Origin: Streptococcus mitis SK579
Lineage (GTDB): Bacteria > Bacillota > Bacilli > Lactobacillales > Streptococcaceae
DNA: 48,095 nt
Assembly: GCF_000257905.1 (NCBI RefSeq)
Contig: NZ_AJJL01000011.1
Coordinates: 1-48,095, forward strand
Direction of reading: 5' to 3'
Under the pieces are notes generated by a model. It was given only the letters and a program-made list of their open reading frames with translations, was not told the origin of the DNA and made no database searches. Numbering within the stretch: position 1 is the first letter of the stretch; each line of letters opens with the position of its first letter. Made by a program: the position numbers and the translations under genes. This document shows positions 9,173 to 17,357 of the stretch, one piece after another.

Positions 9173-11464
9173 TTAGATTTTTTTCTCAATTGGGGCTACA
9201 CTAGCTAAAAGTTTTTTCAAACCAACTTCTGGGAAATTGATTTTCAATTCCTGCGTAGCACCGCTACCTGAAACTTCCAGAACAGTTCCCTCTCCCCATT
9301 TCTTGTGGAGAGCAACATCACCAATGGACCAATTTGCCTCGCTTGATGCTGATTTTGCACCAGCTGTAAATTGACCAAATGGAAGACCACTTGACTGAAT
9401 AGTTTTTGGGGCAGCACTGCGTTTACGGTCTTGAAGAGCCTGAGCCAAACTCATTCCTTGACCGAAGGAAAGACCACCACTGCTATAAGATGCCTTAAAG
9501 CTTGTATTTGCTGGACGAGCCAATCCTTGATACTCAAGCAAGTCTGAACTAATTTCGTTAATAAAGCGAGTCGGACGGTTGTAGTTGGTACGACCGAAAA
9601 GCAGGCGCGAGTTGGCATTGGTCAGATAGAGAATTTTCTCTGCACGCGTAATTCCCACATAGGCCAGACGGCGTTCTTCTTCTAATTCATCTGGATCTTC
9701 AGCCGCACGACTAAGCGGAAAGACATTTTCTTCCATCCCAATCAAAAAGACAACTGGAAACTCGAGACCTTTGGCAGCATGCAGGGTCATCAAAGTCACT
9801 TCTGATGTCTCCTGACTACCTGAATCTGTGTCGGCAATCAAGGCCAAGTCATTTAAGAAACGACTCAATTTGTCCAGACCGGTTTCTTCTTCTGACACAT
9901 CAGAGGTGTCGTCAAAATTTTTCGTCACAGAAAGGAACTCTTCGATATTTTCAACCCGAGCCTTGCTTTCTAGAGTCGCTTGGGCATTAAGAATATCGAC
10001 GTAAGCTGTTTTTTCTAGGATGGACTCAACTAACTCAGTAATGCTTAACTGGTCCAGTTGCTCGCGCAAATCTAGAACCATATTGGCAAAATCCCAGATA
10101 GACTGGGCTGCTTTACCCTTGATACCAGATAACATGATATTTGCAGAAGCATCTAGCATAGACATGTTTTGCAGATTCGCAAAATCACGGATTTTCTCAA
10201 CCATGCCTGGCCCAATTCCACGTTTAGGCTCGTTAATAATACGCTCAAAACTAATATTGTCACTCAAATTAGCAATGAGGTTGAGGTAAGCAATAATATC
10301 ACGAATTTCCTTACGGCTGTAGAACTTAGTCCCACCAACCATAGTATAAGGAATATTGGACTTGAGCAAGGCTTCCTCAATAGTACGAGATTGCGCATTA
10401 GTCCGATAGAGAACTGCAAAATCCTTGTGAAGGAAGTTTTGACTGCGACCAAGTTCATCAATGGATTTTGCTACAAAGACAGCTTCATCAAGCTCATCAT
10501 TAGCACGATAGTAAACGATTTGCTCTCCATCAGCATTTTGTGTCCAGAGATTCTTAGGACGGCGGTTTTTATTGTTTTTAATGACCTCGTTGGCCGCTTG
10601 CAGAATAGTTTTAGTTGAACGGTAATTCTCCTCCAACAAAACAACCTTGGCTTGAGGATAATCCTTCTCAAAGTCCAAGATATTCTGCATATCAGCACCA
10701 CGCCAACCGTAGATAGACTGATCCGCATCCCCAACCACACAGATATTTTTAAAACGTGAAGCTAGAAGTTTGACTAACTGATACTGGGCATGGTTGGTAT
10801 CCTGATACTCATCAACGTGGATGTACTGGAATTTCTGTTGATAGTAAGTCAAAACATCAGGATTTTGATCAAAAAGACGCAGGGTCAACATAATCAAATC
10901 ATCAAAGTCAACCGACTCAGACTGACGCAATTCTTTTTGGTAAGCAGTGTAACACTGGGAGACGATTTGTGTGTACATATCGCCAGCTTGGGCAGCATAA
11001 GCCACATCATCAATCAAATCATTCTTAGCATTGGAAATAGTCCCTAAGATGCTCCGTTCATTCCATTTTTTCGGATCCAAGTTTAACTGCTTGAGAATGC
11101 GTTTCATAAGAGTTCGTTGTTCGCCAGGATCGACAATAGTAAAATTGCGGTTGTAGCCAATATGGTCCGCATCTCGACGTAAAATACGAACACACATGGA
11201 GTGAAAGGTTGCAATCAGACAGTCCTGAGTGGCTGGATTGAGGCTATAAGCACGCTCTTTCATCTCACGCGCAGCCTTGTTTGTAAAGGTAATAGCCAAG
11301 ATATTCCACGGATTGACAAGCTTTTCATCAATCAAATAAGCAATACGGTGGGTCAAAACTCGGGTCTTCCCAGAACCAGCCCCTGCCATAATCAACAAGG
11401 GACCTTCTGTTGTTTGCACTGCCTCAGCCTGACGGTCATTCATTCCATTTAATAATGCGTTCAT
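9173..11464 (-). CDS. pcrA: ATP-dependent DNA helicase PcrA (UvrD/Rep family)
   Basis: A superfamily 1A 3'-to-5' helicase that unwinds DNA in repair and clears proteins from DNA. Walker A is AGAGSGKT at about residues 27-34, Walker B is in FDDLI and VDEYQDTN, and motif III is [15 protein letters not shown]. Motif VI is [15 protein letters not shown]. Length 763 aa is full. The C-terminal tail ([22 protein letters not shown]) is the SH3-like RNA-polymerase-binding region of PcrA. It is transcribed from a TGATATAAT extended -10 at 11498-11503. Confidence 0.96.
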   Translation of the reverse strand: MNALLNGMNDRQAEAVQTTEGPLLIMAGAGSGKTRVLTHRIAYLIDEKLVNPWNILAITFTNKAAREMKERAYSLNPATQDCLIATFHSMCVRILRRDADHIGYNRNFTIVDPGEQRTLMKRILKQLNLDPKKWNERSILGTISNAKNDLIDDVAYAAQAGDMYTQIVSQCYTAYQKELRQSESVDFDDLIMLTLRLFDQNPDVLTYYQQKFQYIHVDEYQDTNHAQYQLVKLLASRFKNICVVGDADQSIYGWRGADMQNILDFEKDYPQAKVVLLEENYRSTKTILQAANEVIKNNKNRRPKNLWTQNADGEQIVYYRANDELDEAVFVAKSIDELGRSQNFLHKDFAVLYRTNAQSRTIEEALLKSNIPYTMVGGTKFYSRKEIRDIIAYLNLIANLSDNISFERIINEPKRGIGPGMVEKIRDFANLQNMSMLDASANIMLSGIKGKAAQSIWDFANMVLDLREQLDQLSITELVESILEKTAYVDILNAQATLESKARVENIEEFLSVTKNFDDTSDVSEEETGLDKLSRFLNDLALIADTDSGSQETSEVTLMTLHAAKGLEFPVVFLIGMEENVFPLSRAAEDPDELEEERRLAYVGITRAEKILYLTNANSRLLFGRTNYNRPTRFINEISSDLLEYQGLARPANTSFKASYSSGGLSFGQGMSLAQALQDRKRSAAPKTIQSSGLPFGQFTAGAKSASSEANWSIGDVALHKKWGEGTVLEVSGSGATQELKINFPEVGLKKLLASVAPIEKKI

Positions 11465-11497
11465 CTTCTCTTCCTTACTCTTGAAGTCAATATCTCT

Positions 11498-11503
11498 ATT
11501 ATA
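11498..11503 (-). promoter_or_regulatory. Extended -10 of the pcrA promoter
   Basis: The minus strand reads TGATATAAT about 35 nt upstream of the pcrA ATG. A -35 is not clear. A small inverted repeat CTAGAC-N7-GTCTAG (11530-11548) lies upstream. Confidence 0.5.
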
Positions 11504-11593
11504 TCAGAATTCAGGGAAAATATCTTTACCTAGACTGGTTGCGTCTAGAAGGCGACTCTCTCATCAACTGAAAACATCTACTTATATCTAGAT

Positions 11594-11628
11594 AAAAAAT
11601 GAGCTTGGATTAAAATCTCCAAACTCAT
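11594..11628 (-). terminator. Terminator downstream of fhs
   Basis: On the minus strand an 11-bp stem (ATGAG.TTGGA against TCCAA.CTCAT, with one internal mismatch) is followed by six U residues. It closes the fhs transcript before the pcrA promoter. Confidence 0.8.
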
Positions 11629-11648
11629 TTAAAGTCAATTGCAATATA

Positions 11649-13319
11649 CTAGAACAAGCCTAGGACTGTTCCATCACTTTCAACATCCATGTTGAGAGCT
11701 GCTGGTCGTTTTGGAAGGCCTGGCATTGTCATGACATCACCAGTAAGAGCAACGATGAAGCCTGCCCCTAATTTTGGTACTAATTCACGAATGGTAATTT
11801 CAAAGTTTTCAGGTGCTCCAAGTGCATTTGGATTGTCTGAGAAACTGTACTGAGTCTTAGCCATACAGATTGGCAATTTGTCCCAACCGTTTTGAACGAT
11901 TTGAGCGATTTGTGTTTGAGCTTTCTTCTCAAAGTTTACTTTGCTACCACGGTAGATTTCAGTAACAATCTTTTCAATCTTTTCTTGAACAGAAAGGTCA
12001 TTGTCATACAAACGTTTATAGTTAGCTGGAGTTTCAGCAATAGTCTTGACAACCGTTTCAGCAAGTGCTACTCCACCTTCTGCACCATCAGCCCAGACAC
12101 TAGCCAATTCAACTGGTACATCGATTGAGGCACAAAGTTCTTTCAAGGCTGCAATTTCAGCTTCAGTATCAGAGACAAATTCATTGATTGCTACAACTGC
12201 AGGTACTCCAAATTTACGGATATTTTCAACGTGGCGTTTCAAGTTAGCAAAACCGGCACGAACAGCTTCTACGTTTTCTTCTGTCAAAGCGTCTTTAGCC
12301 ACGCCACCATTCATCTTAAGGGCACGAAGGGTTGCGACGATAACTACTGCATCTGGAGAAGTTGGCAAGTTTGGCGTCTTGATATCAAGGAATTTCTCGG
12401 CACCAAGGTCTGCACCGAAACCAGCTTCAGTAACTGTGTAATCAGCCAAGTGAAGGGCTGTTGTAGTTGCCAAGACTGAATTACATCCATGAGCAATATT
12501 GGCAAATGGACCACCGTGTACAAAGGCAGGTGTTCCGTAAATTGTCTGAACAAGGTTCGGCTTAATCGCATCCTTCAAAATCAAAGCCAAGGCACCCTCA
12601 ACCTTCAAATCACCTACAGAAACAGGTGTACGGTCATAGCGATAACCGATAACGATATTGGCCAAACGGCGTTTCAAGTCCTCGATGTCCGTTGCCAAGC
12701 AAAGAATTGCCATGATTTCGGAAGCGACGGTAATGTCAAAGCCATCCTCACGTGGAATTCCGTTTAGAGGACCACCAAGTCCAACGGTCACATGACGAAG
12801 AGCTCGGTCGTTCAAATCCACGACACGTTTCCAGAGGATACGACGTTGGTCAATTCCCAGCTCATTCCCTTGGTGCAAGTGGTTGTCAATCAAGGCAGAA
12901 AGCGCATTGTTGGCAGTTGTAATGGCATGCATGTCTCCAGTAAAGTGGAGATTGATGTCTTCCATTGGTAGCACTTGGGCGTAACCACCACCAGCAGCAC
13001 CACCCTTAATCCCCATTACTGGACCAAGAGATGGTTCGCGGATAGCAATCATGGTTTTCTTGCCAATCTTGTTCAAGGAATCCGCAAGACCAATAGTAAT
13101 AGTTGATTTTCCTTCACCTGCAGGTGTTGGGTTGATGGCAGTAACCAAGATCAATTTCCCAACTGGATTGCTCTCAACTGCACGAATTTTATCAAAGCTG
13201 AGCTTAGCCTTGTACTTTCCATACAACTCCAAATCGTCGTAAGAAATACCCAGTTTCTCTACAACATCAACGATTGGCTTCAACTCAATAGTCTGTGCGA
13301 TTTCAATATCTGTTTTCAT
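11649..13319 (-). CDS. fhs: Formate--tetrahydrofolate ligase
   Basis: This cytosolic enzyme makes 10-formyl-THF from formate, THF and ATP, feeding purine synthesis and initiator-tRNA formylation. The P-loop TPAGEGKST is at residues 65-73. Conserved blocks such as [21 protein letters not shown] and the C-terminal [12 protein letters not shown] are intact. Length 556 aa is typical. An AGAGGAG ribosome-binding site precedes the ATG. It has its own promoter (TGTTATAAT at 13353-13358) and terminator, so it is monocistronic. It is divergent from coaB. Confidence 0.97.
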   Translation of the reverse strand: MKTDIEIAQTIELKPIVDVVEKLGISYDDLELYGKYKAKLSFDKIRAVESNPVGKLILVTAINPTPAGEGKSTITIGLADSLNKIGKKTMIAIREPSLGPVMGIKGGAAGGGYAQVLPMEDINLHFTGDMHAITTANNALSALIDNHLHQGNELGIDQRRILWKRVVDLNDRALRHVTVGLGGPLNGIPREDGFDITVASEIMAILCLATDIEDLKRRLANIVIGYRYDRTPVSVGDLKVEGALALILKDAIKPNLVQTIYGTPAFVHGGPFANIAHGCNSVLATTTALHLADYTVTEAGFGADLGAEKFLDIKTPNLPTSPDAVVIVATLRALKMNGGVAKDALTEENVEAVRAGFANLKRHVENIRKFGVPAVVAINEFVSDTEAEIAALKELCASIDVPVELASVWADGAEGGVALAETVVKTIAETPANYKRLYDNDLSVQEKIEKIVTEIYRGSKVNFEKKAQTQIAQIVQNGWDKLPICMAKTQYSFSDNPNALGAPENFEITIRELVPKLGAGFIVALTGDVMTMPGLPKRPAALNMDVESDGTVLGLF

Positions 13320-13352
13320 TCAAAACTCCTCTAACCTCTTATATGATAATTC

Positions 13353-13358
13353 ATTATA
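13353..13358 (-). promoter_or_regulatory. Extended -10 of the fhs promoter
   Basis: The minus strand reads TGTTATAAT 33 nt upstream of the fhs ATG; no strong -35 is present, as expected for an extended -10 promoter. Confidence 0.55.
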
Positions 13359-13458
13359 ACACAAAACAAGATTTTTAACATCCGAAAACTCTCTAAACGT
13401 TCGTAAATATCCCTGTTTTTAGGATTTTTATAGTCCTTTCTTAAATTTTATATGGCTT

Positions 13459-13475
13459 TATAGTTTGAAACTATA
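13459..13475. promoter_or_regulatory. 17-bp palindrome upstream of coaB (candidate operator)
   Basis: TATAGTTT and AAACTATA are perfect 8-bp arms around one central G. It lies 38 nt upstream of the coaB -35 in the fhs/coaB spacer. The outer TATAGT...ACTATA resembles one niaX palindrome. The regulator is unknown. Confidence 0.5.
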
Positions 13476-13513
13476 GTAAATCTCCGTTTTTACCAAAAAT
13501 TTATCGCTTTCAT

Positions 13514-13542
13514 TTTACTTACCGTTTATTTTTGTGTACAAT
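13514..13542 (+). promoter_or_regulatory. coaB promoter, predicted to give a leaderless mRNA
   Basis: TTTACT (13514-13519), a 17-nt spacer and TACAAT (13537-13542) form a good promoter. Only six bases separate the -10 from the coaB ATG, so transcription should begin at or next to the A of the start codon. No Shine-Dalgarno sequence is present. Confidence 0.65.
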
Positions 13543-13548
13543 AGTGCT

Positions 13549-14238
13549 ATGAAAATTTTAGTTACATCGGGCGGTACCAGTGAAGCTATTGATAGCGTCC
13601 GCTCTATCACTAACCATTCTACTGGTCGCTTGGGGAAAATCATCACAGAAACCTTGCTTGCTGCTGGGCATGAAGTTTGTTTAATGACGACAAAACGAGC
13701 TCTGAAGCCAGAAGCTCACCCTAATCTAAACATTCTAGAAATTACCAATACCAAGGACCTTCTTCTGGAAATGCAAGAACGTGTTCAGGATTATCAGATC
13801 TTAATCCACTCAATGGCTGTTTCTGACTACACTCCTGTCTATATGACGGGGCTTGAGGAAGTCCAAGCTAGCTCCAATATAGAAGAGTTTTTAAGCAAGC
13901 AAAATCATCAGACTAAGATTTCTTCAACTGATGAGGTTCAGGTTTTGTTCCTGAAAAAAACACCCAAAATCATCTCTCTAGTCAAGGAATGGAATCCTGC
14001 TATTCATCTGATTGGTTTCAAACTGCTTGTTGATGTCTCTGAGGATTATCTCATCGAGATTGCCCGAAAAAGTCTTATCAAGAATCAAGCAGATTTAATC
14101 ATCGCCAATGACCTGACTCAAATCTCAGCAGGTCAGCACCGAGCTATCTTTGTTGAGAAAGATCAGCTTCAAACAGTCCAGACTAAAGAAGAAATTGCAG
14201 AACTCCTCCTTGAAAAAATTCAAGCCTATCATTCATAG
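13549..14238 (+). CDS. coaB: Phosphopantothenate--cysteine ligase
   Basis: CoaB joins 4'-phosphopantothenate to cysteine in CoA synthesis. The start of the fold reads KILVTSGGTSEAIDSVRSITNHSTGRLG, the nucleotide-binding region; ANDL near the C-terminus is also conserved. In streptococci it is separate from CoaC rather than fused, as here. The ATG at 13549 gives 229 aa; a GTG five codons upstream would overlap the promoter -10. No ribosome-binding site precedes it, consistent with a leaderless transcript. coaC follows after 11 nt. Confidence 0.94.
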   Translation: MKILVTSGGTSEAIDSVRSITNHSTGRLGKIITETLLAAGHEVCLMTTKRALKPEAHPNLNILEITNTKDLLLEMQERVQDYQILIHSMAVSDYTPVYMTGLEEVQASSNIEEFLSKQNHQTKISSTDEVQVLFLKKTPKIISLVKEWNPAIHLIGFKLLVDVSEDYLIEIARKSLIKNQADLIIANDLTQISAGQHRAIFVEKDQLQTVQTKEEIAELLLEKIQAYHS

Positions 14239-14249
14239 AAAGGAAAACT

Positions 14250-14801
14250 ATGGCACATATTCTCTTGGCTGTAACGGGGTCAATCGCCTCTTACAAGTCG
14301 GCAGATTTAGTTAGTTCGCTTAAAAAACAAGGCCATCAAGTCACTGTCTTAATGACCCAGGCTGCTACAGAGTTTATCCAACCTTTGACTCTACAGGTCT
14401 TATCACAGAATCCTGTCCACCTGGATGTCATGAAGGAACCCTATCCAGATCAAGTTAATCATATCGAACTTGGTAAAGAAACGGATTTATTTATCGTGGT
14501 ACCTGCAACAGCTAACACTATTGCAAAACTAGCCCACGGCTTTGCGGACAACATGGTAACCAGTACAGCTCTAGCCCTGCCCAGTCATATTCCCAAACTC
14601 ATCGCACCAGCAATGAATACAAAAATGTATGACCATCCGGCAACTCAGGCTAATCTGAAAACATTAGAAAGCTACGGCTATCAGCTGATTGCTCCTAAGG
14701 AATCCCTACTAGCTTGTGGAGACCACGGACGAGGAGCTTTAGCTGACCTCACCATTATTTTAGAAAGAATAGAGGAAACTATCGATGAAAAAACGCTCTA
14801 A
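14250..14801 (+). CDS. coaC: Phosphopantothenoylcysteine decarboxylase
   Basis: CoaC is an FMN enzyme that decarboxylates 4'-phosphopantothenoylcysteine, the step after CoaB. The flavoprotein fold begins ILLAVTGSIASYKSADL. His71 in NHIELGK is the expected active-site His. The substrate-binding motif PAMNTKMYDHPATQ and the late Cys in LLACGDHGRGAL are present. Length is 183 aa. It has a GAAAGGA ribosome-binding site and overlaps the following ECF gene by 17 nt. Confidence 0.95.
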   Translation: MAHILLAVTGSIASYKSADLVSSLKKQGHQVTVLMTQAATEFIQPLTLQVLSQNPVHLDVMKEPYPDQVNHIELGKETDLFIVVPATANTIAKLAHGFADNMVTSTALALPSHIPKLIAPAMNTKMYDHPATQANLKTLESYGYQLIAPKESLLACGDHGRGALADLTIILERIEETIDEKTL

Positions 14802-15348
14802 TATTGCACCCATTGCTATCTTTTTTGCAACTATGCTCGTGATACACTTTCTGAGCTCACTTATCTTTAACCTTTTTCCATTCCCAATCAAACCGACCAT
14901 TGTTCATATTCCTGTCATTATTGCCAGCATTATTTACGGTCCACGCGTTGGGGTTACACTTGGATTTTTAATGGGACTACTTAGCTTGACAGTTAACACG
15001 ATTACAATTCTGCCGACAAGCTACCTCTTCTCACCTTTTGTACCAAACGGAAATATCTACTCAGCTATCATTGCCATCGTTCCACGTATTTTGATTGGTT
15101 TAACTCCTTATCTGGTCTATAAACTGATGAAAAATAAAACTGGTCTGATTTTAGCTGGTGCCCTTGGTTCACTTACCAACACAGTCTTTGTACTTGGTGG
15201 AATTTTCTACCTTTTTGGAAATGTCTTTGATGGTAATATCCAAAAACTCCTAGCAACTGTTATCTCAACAAATTCGATTGCCGAATTAGTCATTTCCTCA
15301 GTTCTAACCCTAGCCATTGTTCCAAGACTACAAACTTTGAAGAAATAA
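14785..15348 (+). CDS. ECF transporter S component, probably for pantothenate
   Basis: A 187-residue, very hydrophobic protein with about five or six membrane segments. It has the layout of a vitamin-specific S component of an energy-coupling factor transporter, which shares an EcfAAT module encoded elsewhere. It is translationally coupled to coaC (17-nt overlap). Because coaB-coaC consume phosphopantothenate, pantothenate is the most likely substrate; this is inference from context. A terminator hairpin follows directly. Confidence 0.85.
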   Translation: MKKRSNIAPIAIFFATMLVIHFLSSLIFNLFPFPIKPTIVHIPVIIASIIYGPRVGVTLGFLMGLLSLTVNTITILPTSYLFSPFVPNGNIYSAIIAIVPRILIGLTPYLVYKLMKNKTGLILAGALGSLTNTVFVLGGIFYLFGNVFDGNIQKLLATVISTNSIAELVISSVLTLAIVPRLQTLKK

Positions 15349-15352
15349 AAAT

Positions 15353-15390
15353 AATCTCCGCTTTCAAGCTTGAAGGTGGAGATTTTGTTT
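15353..15390 (+). terminator. Terminator of the coaB-coaC-ECF operon
   Basis: AATCTCC (15353-15359) pairs with GGAGATT (15378-15384), with further pairing inside (CTTTCAA against TTGAAGG) and an AGCT-like loop, followed by TTGTTT. Confidence 0.8.
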
Positions 15391-15427
15391 GAAGTAGTTT
15401 CTTTTTAATGAACTCTTTACCAATATT

Positions 15428-15542
15428 TATACTCAATGAAAATCAAAAAGCAAACTAAGAAGCTGGCCGCAGGTTGCTCAAAACACAGTTTTGAGGTTGC
15501 AGACGGAAGCTGACGTGGTTTGAAGAGGTTTTCGAAGAGTAT
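15428..15542 (-). repeat. BOX element with a shortened boxA
   Basis: Read on the plus strand it begins with boxC reversed (TATACTCAATGAAAATC), then a boxB core hairpin (CTCAAAAC-N3-GTTTTGAG), then boxA reversed. The boxA module lacks its CTACGGCAAGGCGACG segment. Terminal inverted repeats are intact. Its size (115 bp) and internal deletion match the copy at 45782-45896. Confidence 0.85.
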
Positions 15543-15595
15543 TAACTAAAAAACGACCTATAAACCTAAGTAAATCCTTGCTTTATTGTCTTGTT

Positions 15596-15621
15596 TATAG
15601 TACTATACTAGTGTATATACA
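15596..15621 (+). promoter_or_regulatory. Paired palindromes upstream of niaX, candidate NiaR operator
   Basis: Two perfect palindromes, TATAGTACTATA (15596-15607) and TGTATATACA (15612-15621), have centres 15 nt apart. They cover the likely -10 region (TTGTTT at 15591 or TTGCTT at 15578 as -35). NiaR is encoded two genes downstream, so autoregulation of niaX-niaR by niacin is the natural reading. Confidence 0.6.
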
Positions 15622-15639
15622 GTTAAAAAGGAGATTCTT

Positions 15640-16167
15640 ATGAATACACGGAAAAAGACACAATTTATGACAATGACAGCCCTTTTAACGGCTATTGCGA
15701 TTTTGATTCCAATTGTTATGCCCTTTAAGATTGTCATTCCACCTGCTTCTTACACTTTGGGGAGCCACATCGCTATTTTTATCGCTATGTTCTTGTCGCC
15801 CTTGATGGCAATTTTTGTTATCCTAGCCTCAAGTTTTGGATTTTTGATGGCTGGCTATCCCATGGTTATCGTTTTTCGAGCTTTTTCCCATATCTTTTTT
15901 GGGACTTTGGGAGCTCTTTACCTACAAAAATTCCCCGATACCCTAGATAAACCAAAAGCTTCCTGGATTTTCAACTTTGTGTTAGCACTTGTCCATGCCC
16001 TTGCTGAAGTATTGGCCTGTGTCGTTTTTTACGCAACTTCTGGTACCAATGTAGAAAATATGTTTTATGTTCTATTTGTACTAGTTGGATTTGGTACAAT
16101 TATCCATAGTATGGTAGACTATACATTAGCACTAGCTGTCTATAAAGTGCTTCGAAAACGCCGTTAA
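15640..16167 (+). CDS. niaX: Niacin ECF transporter S component
   Basis: A 175-residue membrane protein with about five or six hydrophobic segments and a positively charged start (MNTRKKTQ). The internal sequence GSHIAIFIAMFLSPLMAIFV and the immediately following niaR gene match the NiaX-NiaR arrangement known in streptococci. NiaX captures nicotinate or nicotinamide and works with a shared EcfAAT module. The ribosome-binding site AAAAAGGAG is close to the palindromic operator region, so the leader is short. niaR follows after 12 nt. Confidence 0.88.
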   Translation: MNTRKKTQFMTMTALLTAIAILIPIVMPFKIVIPPASYTLGSHIAIFIAMFLSPLMAIFVILASSFGFLMAGYPMVIVFRAFSHIFFGTLGALYLQKFPDTLDKPKASWIFNFVLALVHALAEVLACVVFYATSGTNVENMFYVLFVLVGFGTIIHSMVDYTLALAVYKVLRKRR

Positions 16168-16179
16168 AAAGGAAAAGCT

Positions 16180-16695
16180 ATGACAAAAGATCGCAAACAT
16201 GCTCTTCTCCAACTCTTGAAAGAAGCTCCTAAAGCCCTTAATGGCCAAAGTTTGGCGGAACATTTTCATGTCACACGTCAGATCATTGTACAGGACATTG
16301 CAATTTTAAGAGCCGATGGCGCTCCTATCCTATCCACTAATCGTGGCTACATCTATAAACAGATTGATACCAATCCATACGTCCACAAACTTTTCAAAGT
16401 GAAACATGAAGTTGAAGAAATCGGTCAGGAACTTCTTGCTATCGTAGATAATGGAGGGCGTGTTCAAAATACCTTGATTGATCATCCTGTTTACGGAGAA
16501 ATTGAAACTCTACTCAAACTTTCTTGTCGCAGAGATGTTCAACATTTTCTAGAACAAGTCGAGCATTCTGACTTTAGACCTCTATCTGAATTGACAGATG
16601 GCATTCATTACCACCTAATCGAAGCCGAAACACAACAAGACCTCCACTATATTGAGGAGGCCTTGGACCAGCTAGGATATTTAGTAAAAGACTAG
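16180..16695 (+). CDS. niaR: Niacin-responsive transcriptional repressor NiaR
   Basis: A 171-residue regulator with an N-terminal winged helix (GQSLAEHFHVTRQIIVQDIAILRADG, residues 22-47) and a C-terminal 3H domain. The three conserved His-containing regions are recognisable in PYVHKLFKVKHE, LIDHPVYGEI and DGIHYHLIEAE. NiaR uses nicotinate as co-repressor to shut off niacin uptake and salvage genes. It shares a transcript with niaX. Its stop overlaps the convergent NUDIX stop by 4 nt. Confidence 0.9.
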   Translation: MTKDRKHALLQLLKEAPKALNGQSLAEHFHVTRQIIVQDIAILRADGAPILSTNRGYIYKQIDTNPYVHKLFKVKHEVEEIGQELLAIVDNGGRVQNTLIDHPVYGEIETLLKLSCRRDVQHFLEQVEHSDFRPLSELTDGIHYHLIEAETQQDLHYIEEALDQLGYLVKD

Positions 16696-17159
16696 AAGAT
16701 TTTTTTGTCCCAGCCATCTTCTGTACGGTGGCGGTAGAAAAACTCCGATTTGTCAGGAGCTTCCATCATTTCCATTAAGGGTAACATATCATAAGCCAGA
16801 TCCAAGTTTGGAATCTGGTCTTTTTGTACCCAAGAAACTTCTCCCTCTTCTGAAGATTGAAGAGTTCCAGTAAACTCAGTCGCCTTATAACAAAAGACGA
16901 TATAGCGCCCACCTGTATCCAGAGGCCAATTTTTAATACCGACAAGTTGAGGATTTTGGATAGTCAACCCTGTTTCTTCATAGATTTCACGAATGACAGA
17001 CTCCGCAAAAGCTTCGCCATTTTCTACATGACCTCCTGGAAAGGCATAACCAGACCAGCGATTGGTTTCAGGAGAGCGATACTGCATCACCACGCGCTGA
17101 GTTTCGAGGTCTTCAATCAGACAAATGTTTGTTAAAATCGTTAATTGGGAACGGGACAT
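16692..17159 (-). CDS. NUDIX hydrolase
   Basis: A 155-residue hydrolase with a full NUDIX box: GGHVENGEAFAESVIREIYEETGL, which fits GX5EX7REUXEEXGU. Family members cleave nucleoside diphosphate derivatives, often oxidised dNTPs. The start at ATG 17159 is chosen because an AAGTGAG sequence precedes it at suitable spacing; a GTG four codons upstream lacks one. It lies downstream of the DUF2971-like gene and uvrB on the same strand and may share read-through. The substrate is not predictable. Confidence 0.9.
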   Translation of the reverse strand: MSRSQLTILTNICLIEDLETQRVVMQYRSPETNRWSGYAFPGGHVENGEAFAESVIREIYEETGLTIQNPQLVGIKNWPLDTGGRYIVFCYKATEFTGTLQSSEEGEVSWVQKDQIPNLDLAYDMLPLMEMMEAPDKSEFFYRHRTEDGWDKKIF

Positions 17160-17238
17160 AAATTTACTCACTTTCTAATTTTGAATTATCTTTCACTTTA
17201 AACTTAATTACCTTATAACTCTGAAACTTTAAAAAGAC

Positions 17239-17276
17239 ACTACTACCTGAACGCCATCCTTTAGCACAATAGTAGT
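17239..17276. other. Spacer between the NUDIX gene and the DUF2971-like gene, with a small inverted repeat
   Basis: The 185-bp spacer 17173-17357 holds one inverted repeat (ACTACTA at 17239-17245, TAGTAGT at 17270-17276). No U tract follows, so it is not a convincing terminator. Nothing else is recognised here. Confidence 0.4.
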
Positions 17277-17357
17277 AAGGAATCTGGTATCTCTGAATTA
17301 TCTATCTGTTTGAAATAAATTCTGCCATTCCACCTTCTGCTCTAAATCGTTCTCAAC

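Noticed and set aside
10169..10618. ORF of 149 codons on plus strand inside pcrA
   Set aside because: Antisense shadow of the helicase reading frame; composition is not protein-like.
13320..13548. THF or other known riboswitch upstream of fhs
   Set aside because: The leader from the fhs -10 to the ATG is only about 30 nt, too short for a riboswitch.
15428..15542. Considered as a RUP or IS-derived element
   Set aside because: The module order and the CGTCAGC / CAAGGCGACGC-type core match BOX elements; no transposase remnant is seen.
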